64,000 bases of DNA from Streptomyces malaysiensis subsp. samsunensis (GTDB lineage: Bacteria > Actinomycetota > Actinomycetes > Streptomycetales > Streptomycetaceae). The DNA is taken from NCBI RefSeq assembly GCF_024519315.1, contig NZ_JANIIC010000005.1, positions 186,001 to 250,000 of the forward strand, in the 5' to 3' direction. Positions 41,731 through 49,971 of the stretch are shown here, one piece after another; within the stretch, counting starts at the first letter, position 1, and the number at the start of each line of letters is the position of its first letter. The notes beneath the pieces were generated by a model. The model did no database searches and was not told where the DNA came from. It worked only from the letters and a program-made list of their open reading frames with translations. The position numbers and the translations under genes were made by a program.

Positions 41731-42902
41731 ACGAGGCCCTGCTGAGGAGCCTCACGCCGAAGGTGCTCGGAATCCTCGTCCGCCGCGGAACAGACTTCGC
41801 GGCGGCCGAGGACGCCGTGCAGGACGCGCTGGTCGAGGCGGTCCGCGTCTGGCCGGCCGACCCCCCGCGGGACCCCAAGGGCTGGCTGATCACCGTGGCC
41901 TGGCGCCGGTTCCTCGACGCGACCCGGGCGGACGCCGCCCGCCGCCGGCGTGAGGACCTGGTCGACGAGGAACCGCCGCCCGGACCCGCGGCCGCGGTGG
42001 ACGACACGCTCCAGCTCTACTTCCTGTGCGCCCACCCGTCGCTGACGCCGTCGTCCGCGGTCGCGCTCACGCTGCGCGCCGTCGGCGGGCTCACCACCCG
42101 GCAGATCGCCCAGGCGTACCTGGTGCCCGAGGCGACCATGGCGCAGCGCATCAGCCGGGCCAAGCGCACCGTCTCCGGTGTGCGGTTCGATCAGCCCGGC
42201 GACGTGGCCACCGTGCTGCGCGTCCTCTACCTGGTCTTCAACGAGGGCTACTCCGGCGATGTGGACCTCGCCGCCGAGGCCATCCGGCTCGCCCGGCAGC
42301 TCACGGCCGCGATCGACCACCCCGAGGTGGCCGGGCTGCTCGCCCTCATGCTGCTCCACCACGCCCGGCGCGCCACCCGGACCGCACCCGACGGCAGCCT
42401 GGTGCCGCTCGCCGAGCAGGACCGCGGCCGGTGGGACACCGGGTCGATCGCCGAGGGCGTCGAGATCCTCCAGGCGGCCCTCGCCCGCGACCGGCTGGGC
42501 GAGTTCCAGGCCCAGGCCGCCATCGCGGCGCTCCACGCCGACGCGCCCACCGCCGAGGAGACCGACTGGGTACAGATCGTCGAGTGGTACGACGAGCTCA
42601 CCCGCCTGACCGACAGCCCGGTCGTGCGGCTCAACCGCGCGGTGGCCGTCGGCGAGGCCGACGGCCCGCGCGCCGGGCTGGCGGCGCTCGCGGCGCTGGA
42701 CGACTCTTCCCCGACCTCCTCGGGCAGGGGACACCCCTTGCCCCGCCACACCGCGGTGGCGGCGTACCTCCATGAGCGCGACGGCGACCTGCCGACGGCG
42801 GCACGGCTGTACGCCGAGGCGGCCCGGAAGGCACCCAACCTCGCCGAACGCGACCACCTGACCCGCCAGGCCGCCCGCCTCAACACCCGGCTGCGTGGCT
42901 GA
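41727..42902 (+). CDS. ECF42-group RNA polymerase sigma factor
   Basis: The 391-residue protein has sigma region 2 (FAAAEDAVQDALVEAVRVW and DPKGWLITVAWRRFLD), region 4 (LTLRAVGGLTTRQIAQAYL and ATMAQRISRAKRTV) and a C-terminal extension of about 200 residues with TPR-like helices (LGEFQAQAAIAALHA, VVRLNRAVAVGEADG). This long extension replaces an anti-sigma factor in ECF42. It overlaps the YciI gene by 4 bp and lies behind an ECF42-like promoter, so positive autoregulation is expected. Confidence 0.92.
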   Translation: MNEALLRSLTPKVLGILVRRGTDFAAAEDAVQDALVEAVRVWPADPPRDPKGWLITVAWRRFLDATRADAARRRREDLVDEEPPPGPAAAVDDTLQLYFLCAHPSLTPSSAVALTLRAVGGLTTRQIAQAYLVPEATMAQRISRAKRTVSGVRFDQPGDVATVLRVLYLVFNEGYSGDVDLAAEAIRLARQLTAAIDHPEVAGLLALMLLHHARRATRTAPDGSLVPLAEQDRGRWDTGSIAEGVEILQAALARDRLGEFQAQAAIAALHADAPTAEETDWVQIVEWYDELTRLTDSPVVRLNRAVAVGEADGPRAGLAALAALDDSSPTSSGRGHPLPRHTAVAAYLHERDGDLPTAARLYAEAARKAPNLAERDHLTRQAARLNTRLRG

Positions 42903-43003
42903 CGGGCCACGCCCGGACCCTGAACAGCGGCCGGGCAAGGAGATCGGGCTGTTCGGCAGTGTGACGCCGACCGCGAGCCCGCTTCTCCCATGACGACGGT
43001 TCG

Positions 43004-43345
43004 TCAGTTCTCCCGGCCCCAGTCCAGGCGGTCGGCCAGACGGGCGGCGGTGAAGGCGGCCGCCAGGTCATCGCGGCCCTCGGTGAAGTGGGCCCAGCTG
43101 TCGTAGTGGACGGGAGCCACCCGGTCGGCGTCGAGGATATGGGCGGCCTCGGCCGCCTGGGCGCTGCTCAGCACGAGTCCAGTGCGATGGGCTCCCAGTC
43201 GGCCAGGCCCCTGACCTTCTTCCCCAGACCCTCACTCAGGCGTTCGCCGCCGCCGGGCGTGGTCAGGGTGAGGGGGACGTCGGCGAGCAGGGCCCGGCCG
43301 GAGTCGTCGAGGTTGTCGGGGTGCTCGTCGTGCGAGAGCAGTACG
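43004..43345 (-). pseudogene. MBL-fold metallo-hydrolase remnant (two fragments)
   Basis: On the minus strand the first fragment (about 43345 to 43168) reads VVLLSHDEHPDNLDDSGRA, then LLADVPLTLTTPGGGERL, and stops in WEPIALDSC. A second fragment in another frame ends the family protein: LSSAQAAEAAHILDADRV, then PVHYDSWAHFTEGRDDL and a stop at 43004. About 80 residues between them and the N-terminus before SHDEH are missing. The HxEHPD metal motif is present but the gene cannot make a whole enzyme. Confidence 0.7.
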
Positions 43346-43346
43346 A

Positions 43347-43539
43347 CGCCCTGGCCACCCTCGCCGCGGACGCCGCCGATCTGCTCACCGGCCCCGCCGC
43401 GGACCGCCTCACCGCCTGCGGCTCCACCCCGTGCAACCGCTACCTGCTCCGCCACGGCCGCCGCCACTGGTGCTCCACCCGCTGCGGCGACCGCGCCCGC
43501 GCCGCCCGCGCCTACGCCCGCCGCACCCACTCCGTATGA
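43347..43539 (+). pseudogene. CGNR zinc-finger regulator, C-terminal fragment
   Basis: On the plus strand ALATLAADAADLLTGPAAD leads into CGSTPCNRYLLRHGRR and HWCSTRCGDRARAARAYARR, the zinc-finger end of CGNR/ABATE proteins. Everything upstream of about 43347 is antisense of the MBL fragment, so the N-terminal ABATE domain is gone. A terminator hairpin follows. The fragment abuts the MBL remnant head to head, marking a recombination joint. Confidence 0.7.
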
Positions 43540-43576
43540 CGCCGCGGTCGGACCCGGGCCGGGCGGCACGAACGGC

Positions 43577-43610
43577 GAGCCGGCCCCGTGCGTATGCGCG
43601 GGGCCGGCTC
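43577..43610. terminator. Hairpin terminator
   Basis: GAGCCGGCCCCG at 43577-43588 pairs perfectly with CGGGGCCGGCTC at 43599-43610 across a 10-nt loop. It follows the CGNR fragment and also lies 48 bp beyond the end of the convergent SDR gene. Confidence 0.75.
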
Positions 43611-43658
43611 ATGAGATCAATCAGTGCGGCGTCACCTTGTCTGCTGCCCGCCGGCCGC

Positions 43659-44408
43659 TCACTTCGCCTGGTCGAGCGCGACCGCGTCGGGACCCGCCGG
43701 GAATCGCAGCTGGCCGGTCGTGTCATACACGGCTCGCCACACCGTCTCCGCGACGTCGCTCTCCTTGGTGAACACGTCCTGGCGCATGAAGTCGTCCATG
43801 GCCTTCTTCGTGAACGCCGCGTAAGCCTCCGGGACCAGCTCGTCCATCGGGGCGCCGTTCGTCGCCCTGGCGCCGAAGTTCGTCGTCAGACAGGCGCCCG
43901 GTTCGACCGTCTTCGCCCGTACGCCGAAGGGCGCGAGCTCGAGCGCGAGGGATGAGGTGAACCCCTCGATGGCCATCTTGCTCGCCTTGTAGACGGCCGT
44001 GAGCGGCATATGTCCCAGCACCACGCTGGAGGTCACATTGACCACCACGCCGGAGCCACGCTCGCGGAACTGGGGCAGCACCGCCTGGGTCATCGCCATC
44101 ACACCGAAGGTGTTGGTCTCGAAAACCTCCCGCACCCGGGCCATGGGGGTGCCCTCGAACACGCCCATCGACGGGATGCCCGCGTTGTTGACCAGGGCGT
44201 CGATGGGCCCCGCCGTCTCGAACGCGGCGGCGATGCTCTCGGGCTTGGTCACATCGAGCGCGACGACGCGGAACCGGTCCGACTCGGGAAAGTCACCCGG
44301 CCGCGGCGTCCGCATCGTGGCGATGACGTTCCACCCCTGCGAGTGGAAATGGAGGGCGGTCTCCCGCCCGTACCCGGAGGAGGTACCGGTGATCAGGACT
44401 GTCTTCAT
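43659..44408 (-). CDS. Short-chain dehydrogenase/reductase
   Basis: The ATG at 44408, with GAGGG upstream, gives 249 residues. Classical SDR features are VLITGTSSGYGRETAL (TGxxxGxG), LVNNAGIPSMG (NNAG), the catalytic Ser in VNVTSSVVLG and the YKASK catalytic Tyr/Lys. The substrate is unknown. The AraC-type site at 44499-44546, 90 bp upstream and oriented towards this gene, is almost identical to the one in front of the 45664 gene, so both appear to be controlled by the intervening AraC regulator. Confidence 0.92.
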   Translation of the reverse strand: MKTVLITGTSSGYGRETALHFHSQGWNVIATMRTPRPGDFPESDRFRVVALDVTKPESIAAAFETAGPIDALVNNAGIPSMGVFEGTPMARVREVFETNTFGVMAMTQAVLPQFRERGSGVVVNVTSSVVLGHMPLTAVYKASKMAIEGFTSSLALELAPFGVRAKTVEPGACLTTNFGARATNGAPMDELVPEAYAAFTKKAMDDFMRQDVFTKESDVAETVWRAVYDTTGQLRFPAGPDAVALDQAK

Positions 44409-44498
44409 GGTGTGGCCCTCGCGATGTGATGGGATCCGCGGAAGGACAGGCACTTTCCTGCCCCACGGAAGAACTCGTGATCCCATTGCACCGCTCCG

Positions 44499-44546
44499 AC
44501 CTGCGGAAACGATAGAACGATCCTCGCTTCCCCTTGCACGATCCTC
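44499..44546 (-). promoter_or_regulatory. AraC-type binding/promoter element upstream of the SDR gene
   Basis: Read on the minus strand this 48-bp element matches the element at 45565-45612 at 43 positions. It contains the direct repeats GAGGATCGTGC and GAGGATCGTTC spaced 21 bp (two helical turns), as AraC proteins require, and ends in TTTCCGCAGGT. Confidence 0.65.
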
Positions 44547-44609
44547 CCACTGGCTCGGCTCCGCTCAGCTCGGCTCGGTCCGGCTCAGTCCGGCTCGGCT
44601 CGGCTCGGC

Positions 44610-45518
44610 TCAGGGCAGGACCCCCACGGGAGCGGGTACGGTGTCCCCCCGCAGCCGGGCCGCGTCCCGGCTCGGGGGCGCGCCGAACTGGCGGCGGTAC
44701 TCCCGGCTGAACTGCGACGGGTTGTCGTAGCCGACGCGCTGGCCGACCCCGGTGACATCGTTCGGATGGGTGGCCAGCAGCAGCCGGGCCTCCTGCAACC
44801 GGATCTGCTTCTGGAACTGGATGGGGCTCATCGCGGTCACCGCCTGGAAGTTGCGGTAGAAGGCGGACACGCTCATGCCGGACCTACGGGCCACGTCCTC
44901 GACCCGGAACGGCTGCGCGTAGTGCTCGCGGATCCAGCGCACGGCCCGGGAGACATGGCTCAGACTGCTGTCGGCCAGGCCGAGTTGCCGGACCGTCGCC
45001 CCCTGCTCACCGGTCATCAGGCGCCACAGGATCTCGCGTTTGACCATCGGCGCCAGTACGGCCCGGTCATGGGGTTCGTCGAGCAGGCGCAGCAGCCGGA
45101 TCACCGCGTCGAGCAGCGCGGGGGATACGTCACTGACGGCGATCCCCGACGGAGTGCCTCCGCCGGAGCGCGGGGTGTCTCCGGGACCGGCCTCCAGCAG
45201 CAGTTCGGCGACGGCGGACGGCTCCAGCATGAGGCCGAAGCCGAGGGCCGGCCGCTCGGGGTCGGCCTGGGTGAACTGCCCCGTGACGGGCAGGTCGACG
45301 GATGCGACCAGGTACTGCCCAGGACCGTACTCGTACACCCGGTCGCCCAGCGCGAGCCGTTTGGAGCCCTGGGCGATGACCGCGAGCACCGTGCCGGTCA
45401 TGGAGGGCTCCGGCGGGTCCGGCCGGTCGACCTCCGAGATGAGCACGCCGTCGATGGCGGTGGTCCAGTCGGGGCGGGCGTGCCGGGCCAGCAGAGTGCG
45501 GAGCTCTTCGAGGTACAT
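44610..45518 (-). CDS. AraC family transcriptional regulator
   Basis: The 302-residue protein has an N-terminal AraC-type cupin sensor (TAIDGVLISEVDRPDPP, YEYGPGQYLVASVDLPVTG) and a C-terminal double HTH (WIREHYAQPFRVEDVARR, SGMSVSAFYRNF, then ATHPNDVTGVGQRVGYDNPS quoted in part and QFSREYRRQFG). The N-terminal type is that of regulators of SDR/aldo-keto genes. It lies between its two probable target promoters. A GGCTC-rich simple-sequence stretch (about 44553-44609) follows its stop codon. Confidence 0.9.
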   Translation of the reverse strand: MYLEELRTLLARHARPDWTTAIDGVLISEVDRPDPPEPSMTGTVLAVIAQGSKRLALGDRVYEYGPGQYLVASVDLPVTGQFTQADPERPALGFGLMLEPSAVAELLLEAGPGDTPRSGGGTPSGIAVSDVSPALLDAVIRLLRLLDEPHDRAVLAPMVKREILWRLMTGEQGATVRQLGLADSSLSHVSRAVRWIREHYAQPFRVEDVARRSGMSVSAFYRNFQAVTAMSPIQFQKQIRLQEARLLLATHPNDVTGVGQRVGYDNPSQFSREYRRQFGAPPSRDAARLRGDTVPAPVGVLP

Positions 45519-45564
45519 GCGTCCATTGCAGCACCATTGAGCGCGCCACGTCTCCCGTACCTGC

Positions 45565-45612
45565 GAGGATCGTGCAAGTCAAAGCGAGCATCGTTCTAAC
45601 GTTTCCGCAGGT
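45565..45612 (+). promoter_or_regulatory. AraC-type binding/promoter element upstream of the monooxygenase-like gene
   Basis: Direct repeats GAGGATCGTGC at 45565 and GAGCATCGTTC at 45586 are 21 bp apart; the 48-bp element matches the minus-strand element at 44499-44546 at 43 of 48 positions. It lies 51 bp before the 45664 gene and 47 bp from the divergent AraC start, so it may also mediate autoregulation. Confidence 0.65.
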
Positions 45613-45663
45613 CAGCTCGGTTGAATGGAGTCATCGCACTCCCCCACCGAGAAGAGGATTTCC

Positions 45664-45981
45664 ATGATCCCCGCCTATGGCTTCAACGCCACCCTGACCG
45701 CCAGGCCCGGAATGGGCGACCAGCTGATCGACCTGCTGCTGACCGGGCTGGACGAGGGCAGCCCCGGCGCGAGCGAACACTGCGTCGTCTACCTCGTCTC
45801 CCGGTCCGCGTCCGACCCCGACGTCGTCCATGTCACCGAGGGCTGGACCAGCGAGGAGGACCACCACCGGATCTTCGCCGGTGCGGCCGCCCAGGCCATC
45901 GTGGCGCGGATCGGCGGACTGCTGGCCAAGGAGTCCGATTACACCGACTACGTACCGGTCCGCGGCAAGGCCGCGTTCTGA
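45664..45981 (+). CDS. ABM/YgiN-type putative quinol monooxygenase
   Basis: The ATG at 45664 (MIPAYGFNATLTARPG, preceded by AAGAGGA) gives 105 residues. The ferredoxin-like ABM fold is suggested by MGDQLIDLLLTGL, CVVYLVSRSASDPD, VVHVTEGWTSEEDH and the C-terminal YVPVRGKAAF. Such small enzymes oxidise quinols or polyketides without cofactors, or act as electron-transfer partners. It is the first gene of a unit with the alpha/beta hydrolase 62 bp downstream, behind an AraC-type site. Confidence 0.8.
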   Translation: MIPAYGFNATLTARPGMGDQLIDLLLTGLDEGSPGASEHCVVYLVSRSASDPDVVHVTEGWTSEEDHHRIFAGAAAQAIVARIGGLLAKESDYTDYVPVRGKAAF

Positions 45982-46043
45982 GGCCCCGGCCCGAACCCCG
46001 GCCCGCCGACCCCGCTCCACCCCACCCACGAAAGGCGACGACC

Positions 46044-47069
46044 ATGACCACGACCCGCCCCGCCCTCGACCCCGAACTGCGCGAACTCCTGGCCGACACG
46101 CCCTTGATGTCCCAGCTCAGCCCGGAAATCCTCGCCCAACTACGCCAGCTGCCCTCGACCCCCGTCGAGGACCTCCTCGCACACCGGCAGGCCGACCGGC
46201 GCGAGCTCACCGTGCCCGCCAAGGACGGTGCCCCGATTCCCCTGTCGGTCCTCAGCCCCGCGAACGCCGCCACCACCGGCCGCACCACCGCCGCACCGTG
46301 CGTCTACTGGATACACGGCGGCGGGATGGTCATGGGCGACCGCTTCTCGCAGATCGACATCCCGCTGGAGTGGCTCGACGAGTTCGGCGCGGTCGTGGTC
46401 TCCGTGGACCACCGGCTCGCGCCGGAGTTCACCGGCACCGCCCTCGTCGAGGACTGCTACCAGGGACTGCTCTGGGTCGCCGAGCACGCGGAAGACCTGG
46501 GCATCGATCCCCACCGGATCGTCGTCGCCGGCATCAGCGCGGGCGGTGGTCTGGCGGCCGGTGTCACCTTGCTGGCCCGCGACCGCGGCACCCCGGCCAT
46601 CGCCGCGCAGATGCTGATCTGCCCCATGCTCGACCACCGCAACACCACCACCTCCAGCCGTCAGTACTCCGGTGTGCCCGGCGTCTGGACCGGTGAGATG
46701 AACGCGTTCGGCTGGTCCTGTGTCCTCGGCGACCTCACCGATGACGCGGTGCCCGCGTATGTCTCCCCCGCGCTGGCCGATGACCTCTCGGGCCTGCCGG
46801 CCACCTACATCGACACCGGCTCCGCCGAGGTCTTCCGCGACGAGGACACCGACTACGCCACCCGTATCTGGGCGGCCGGCGGCCAGGCCGAACTCCATGT
46901 CTGGGCGGGTGGCTTCCACGGCTTCGACGCCGGTTTCCCACAAGCTCGCATCTCGGCCACGGCCCGCCGGACCCGCACCGACTGGCTGGCCCGGCTCCTG
47001 TCCGCGGACTCCCCGCATAAGGCCACGGCGGCTCACCACGGCGGTTCGCCTCGTCCACCTGGCGCATGA
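46044..47069 (+). CDS. Alpha/beta hydrolase (HSL/acetyl-esterase type)
   Basis: The ATG at 46044, after AAAGG, gives 341 residues. Hormone-sensitive-lipase family motifs are the oxyanion HGGG (YWIHGGGMVMGD), the nucleophile elbow GISAGGGL, and the C-terminal catalytic Asp and His in the TGSAEVFRDED and GGFHGFDAG segments. There is no signal peptide; it is a cytoplasmic carboxyl-esterase. It shares the AraC-controlled transcript with the monooxygenase-like gene. Confidence 0.9.
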   Translation: MTTTRPALDPELRELLADTPLMSQLSPEILAQLRQLPSTPVEDLLAHRQADRRELTVPAKDGAPIPLSVLSPANAATTGRTTAAPCVYWIHGGGMVMGDRFSQIDIPLEWLDEFGAVVVSVDHRLAPEFTGTALVEDCYQGLLWVAEHAEDLGIDPHRIVVAGISAGGGLAAGVTLLARDRGTPAIAAQMLICPMLDHRNTTTSSRQYSGVPGVWTGEMNAFGWSCVLGDLTDDAVPAYVSPALADDLSGLPATYIDTGSAEVFRDEDTDYATRIWAAGGQAELHVWAGGFHGFDAGFPQARISATARRTRTDWLARLLSADSPHKATAAHHGGSPRPPGA

Positions 47070-47246
47070 TCGGCGTTCCAGGCACGAGCATGACGTATTT
47101 CCCGCGCCACGGGCCGCCGAGGTACATGGATCGGCCGACGGGCCGTACAACGTTCTGTGTCAGGCGCCGCGGATGAACAAACGGTCCGCCCGCGGCCCCT
47201 GACCCGTTACGGACGACAACGTCGAGATGGCGATGGGAGACGGCAT

Positions 47247-48866
47247 ATGACCGATCGTGGAGCCGATCTGCTGATCCGGGCCGCCGCGGTGCGCACCTTG
47301 GTGCCGGGCCAGCCCTCACAGCGGGCAGTGGCGGTGCGGGGCGACCGCATCGCGGCGCTGTCCCCCGACCCGAACGGCCTTGACGGCTGGGTGACGTCGC
47401 GCACCACCGTCCATGACCTGCCGGACGCCACCGTGCTGCCCGCGTTCGACGACACCCACACCCACTTGATCTTCGCCGCGTACGGCGCGCATGACGTCCC
47501 CGTCCATCAGGCCCGCACCATCCCCGAATTCCTGGACCTCATCCGGCAGCGGGCCAGGGCCACCCCCGAGGGCGAGTGGATCCGCACCACCACCAACTGG
47601 CAGGAGCTCAACCTGGCCGAGCGCCGCATGCCCACCGCGACCGAACTCGACCGGGCCACCGACCGGCACCCGGTCCTGGTCAAGCGCGGCGGCCACAACG
47701 ACGTCGTCAACACCTACGCGCTCCGTCTGGCGGGCATCACCGAGGACACCCCCGTACCACCGGGCGGCACCATCGGCCGCGGCCCCGACGGCAGGCTCAA
47801 CGGCCGGCTGATCGACAACGCCCTGGGCCTGGTGGAGCGCCTGGTCCCGGCCCCGGACCAGGCCCGGCGCATCGACGGACTGCGCCTGGCCGGCGGCCAG
47901 TACGCCGCCTCCGGCATCGGCACGGTACGGGACTGCGCGGTCGCCCCCGAGGACTACCGGGTGCTCCTGGCCGCCGGCGCTGCGGGGGCGCTGAGCACCC
48001 GGGTGCGGGCCCTGATCTCGGCGCTCGGCATGACCGGCGCGGCTCAGGTGGAGGATCTGCTCGACGCCATGGAGGAGTGGCGCTACGAATCCGATCCATG
48101 GCTGCGGGTGTGGGGCGTGAAGTTCGGCCTCGACGGCGGCTTGGAGGCCGGGGCCACCGAGGAGCCGTACGCCTGCGACCACTCCTACTCCGGGATGCTG
48201 ATCTGGGAGCCGGACGCGCTGGTCGAGGCGGTCGAGGCCGTGGTCCGCCGCGGCTGGCGGGTCGGCACCCACGCCTACGGCGACCGCGCGGTCCGCACCC
48301 TCCTGGACGTCTACGAACGCGTCCTTCGGCGCAACCCCGGCCTGCCCGCCGGGGCGCTCGTCATGGAGCACGGCGGCCTGGCCGGCCCCGAACAGCGTGC
48401 CCGCGCCGTCGCCCTGGGCATCCCGGTCACCATCCAGCAGCCGCTGCTGCACGACACCGCCGAGGTGGAGGAGGGCTTCTGGGGCCCGGACCGCGTCGCG
48501 CGCCTCTTCCCCGCGCGGGGCTGGATCGACCTGGGCGCCCAGGTCAGCGCGGGATCCGACTTCCCCGTGGGCCAGTTCGGCGCCATGCGCTCCGTGTGGG
48601 GCATGACCACGCGGCAGACCGTCATCGGCGTCAAGGGCCCCGAGCACGCCATCAGCTACGACGAGGCCCTCGCCCTGCACACCACCCAGGCCGCCCGTCT
48701 GTGCGGCGAGGAGACCCTGCGCGGCGCCCTGGCCCCGGGCCGCCTCGCCGACCTGACCGTCTGGCCCCGGAACCCCGCCCACTGCCCCACCGAAACCCTC
48801 CGCGACCTCGAGCCGACCCACACATTCGTCGGCGGCCGGCTGGTCACCCCCGCCGGGGCGCGGTGA
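47247..48866 (+). CDS. YtcJ-like amidohydrolase
   Basis: The ATG at 47247, behind ATGGGAGA, gives 539 residues. Amidohydrolase features are the N-terminal metal motif DDTHTHLIF (HxH), VKFGLDGGLEAG (with the usual carboxylated-Lys region in this family), THAYGDRAVRT, MEHGGL and QVSAGSDFPVG (final Asp). The C-terminal part returns to the small beta-sandwich (GRLADLTVWPRN). The substrate class is metal-dependent amide or ester hydrolysis. It overlaps the convergent NTF2-like gene by 23 bp. The 177 bp before it hold no supported gene. Confidence 0.88.
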   Translation: MTDRGADLLIRAAAVRTLVPGQPSQRAVAVRGDRIAALSPDPNGLDGWVTSRTTVHDLPDATVLPAFDDTHTHLIFAAYGAHDVPVHQARTIPEFLDLIRQRARATPEGEWIRTTTNWQELNLAERRMPTATELDRATDRHPVLVKRGGHNDVVNTYALRLAGITEDTPVPPGGTIGRGPDGRLNGRLIDNALGLVERLVPAPDQARRIDGLRLAGGQYAASGIGTVRDCAVAPEDYRVLLAAGAAGALSTRVRALISALGMTGAAQVEDLLDAMEEWRYESDPWLRVWGVKFGLDGGLEAGATEEPYACDHSYSGMLIWEPDALVEAVEAVVRRGWRVGTHAYGDRAVRTLLDVYERVLRRNPGLPAGALVMEHGGLAGPEQRARAVALGIPVTIQQPLLHDTAEVEEGFWGPDRVARLFPARGWIDLGAQVSAGSDFPVGQFGAMRSVWGMTTRQTVIGVKGPEHAISYDEALALHTTQAARLCGEETLRGALAPGRLADLTVWPRNPAHCPTETLRDLEPTHTFVGGRLVTPAGAR

Positions 48867-49308
48867 GCGGGACGGTGTCGGAGGGGGCGGGCGCCGGGGC
48901 GAGGCCGTCCGCAACCAGACCGGCGAGGACCGCTTCGCCGAGGGCGTGGACGGCGGACTGGGGGCGGACCATGACGGTGAACTCCTTGATCCGGCCGTCG
49001 TCGTCGAAGTGCAGCAGATCGATGCCGTGGATCTCCTTGTCGCCCACCCCGGCGCGGAAGAGCAGCACCGCCGACTCGGCGGCCGTGCCGTCGGTGCTGG
49101 TCTGCGCGGTGCCGGTGTAGTCGCCGACGTAGCGGAAGTCCTTGAACGTGCGCAGCAGGACCCCGAAGAGGCCCAGCACCATCGGCTTGCCTTCGAAGGG
49201 GGTGAACTTGACGGGGCTGTAGAAGCGGATGTCCTCGGTGAACAGGTCGTCCAGGGCCGTGAGGTCCCGGTTGTCGACGGCGGCACGGAAGCGGTCGGCG
49301 GTGGTCAT
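48844..49308 (-). CDS. NTF2-like/SnoaL-type protein
   Basis: The ATG at 49308 gives 154 residues (TTADRFRAAVDNRDLTALD). The cone-shaped NTF2-like fold is suggested by LFTEDIRFYSPVKFTPFEG, VLLRTFKDFRYVGDYTG and HGIDLLHFDDDGRIKEF. Such proteins are isomerases, hydrolases or binding proteins; none of these is decided here. It is divergent from the PadR gene, which could regulate it. Confidence 0.82.
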   Translation of the reverse strand: MTTADRFRAAVDNRDLTALDDLFTEDIRFYSPVKFTPFEGKPMVLGLFGVLLRTFKDFRYVGDYTGTAQTSTDGTAAESAVLLFRAGVGDKEIHGIDLLHFDDDGRIKEFTVMVRPQSAVHALGEAVLAGLVADGLAPAPAPSDTVPLTAPRRG

Positions 49309-49404
49309 GGCGTCCCCAACTTCTATCATCATGGATGCGATTAGTCATTTTCATGACTACCATGGCCGGGTGTCCGGCGACAGAGGGGTGAAGGAGGCGA
49401 TCCC

Positions 49405-49971
49405 ATGGCCCTACGGCACGCCGTACTGGCGGCGCTGCTCGAAGGGGAGCTCAGCGGGTACCAGCTGACCAAGGCGTTCGACATCGGCGTGGCGAACTTC
49501 TGGCACGCCCAGCCGCAGCAGCTCTACGCCGAGCTGACCCGCCTGGAGAGGGACGGGCTGATCGCGGGCCGGGCGGTGGTCCAGGAGACCCGCCCCACCA
49601 AGCGCCTGTTCCATGTGACCGATGCCGGGCTGGCGGAGCTGGAGGAGTTCACGGCCGCGTTCGCGAAGCCCTCCTTCATCCGCGACGACCTGCTCGTCAA
49701 GGTCCAGGCCGCCGACCACGTCGACAAGGAGACCCTGATCGCCCAGCTCACCGAGCGTGTCGCCTTCGCCGAGGCCAAGATCCACCTCTTCGGCAAGCTG
49801 CTGCGCAAAATGCGCGGTGACCGTACGGAGGAGGAGTTCCTCCGCCACGGCGACCGCATCGGCCCGTATCTGACCTGTCTGCGCGGCCTGGCCCTCGAAC
49901 GGGGCAACCGCGACTGGTGCGAGCACACCATCACCGTCCTGCGACAGAGGCAGCACACCCATGCCCACTGA
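49405..49971 (+). CDS. PadR family transcriptional regulator
   Basis: The 188-residue protein starts ALRHAVLAALLEGELSGYQL with the PadR winged helix, including FWHAQPQQLYAELTRLERDG and TKRLFHVTDAGLAEL, followed by a long C-terminal dimerisation helix (LTERVAFAEAKIHLFGKLL). Its ATG is preceded by GAAGGAGG. It lies 96 bp from the divergent NTF2-like gene and overlaps the SGNH hydrolase gene by 11 bp, so it is likely co-transcribed with the latter. Confidence 0.9.
   Translation: MALRHAVLAALLEGELSGYQLTKAFDIGVANFWHAQPQQLYAELTRLERDGLIAGRAVVQETRPTKRLFHVTDAGLAELEEFTAAFAKPSFIRDDLLVKVQAADHVDKETLIAQLTERVAFAEAKIHLFGKLLRKMRGDRTEEEFLRHGDRIGPYLTCLRGLALERGNRDWCEHTITVLRQRQHTHAH

Noticed and set aside
43088..43771. 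227-codon plus-strand frame across the MBL/CGNR scar
   Set aside because: Composition is Pro/Ala low complexity and it crosses recognisable gene fragments in other frames and a terminator hairpin.
44553..44612. GGCTC-rich simple sequence taken as an operator array
   Set aside because: It directly follows the araC stop, has no dyad or fixed spacing and looks like slippage-prone simple sequence.
47070..47246. Minus-strand peptide (MYLGGPWRGKYVMLVPGTP) in the gap before the amidohydrolase
   Set aside because: Protein-like in part, but there is no ribosome site, no family recognised, and the frame runs on as a shadow of the esterase gene.
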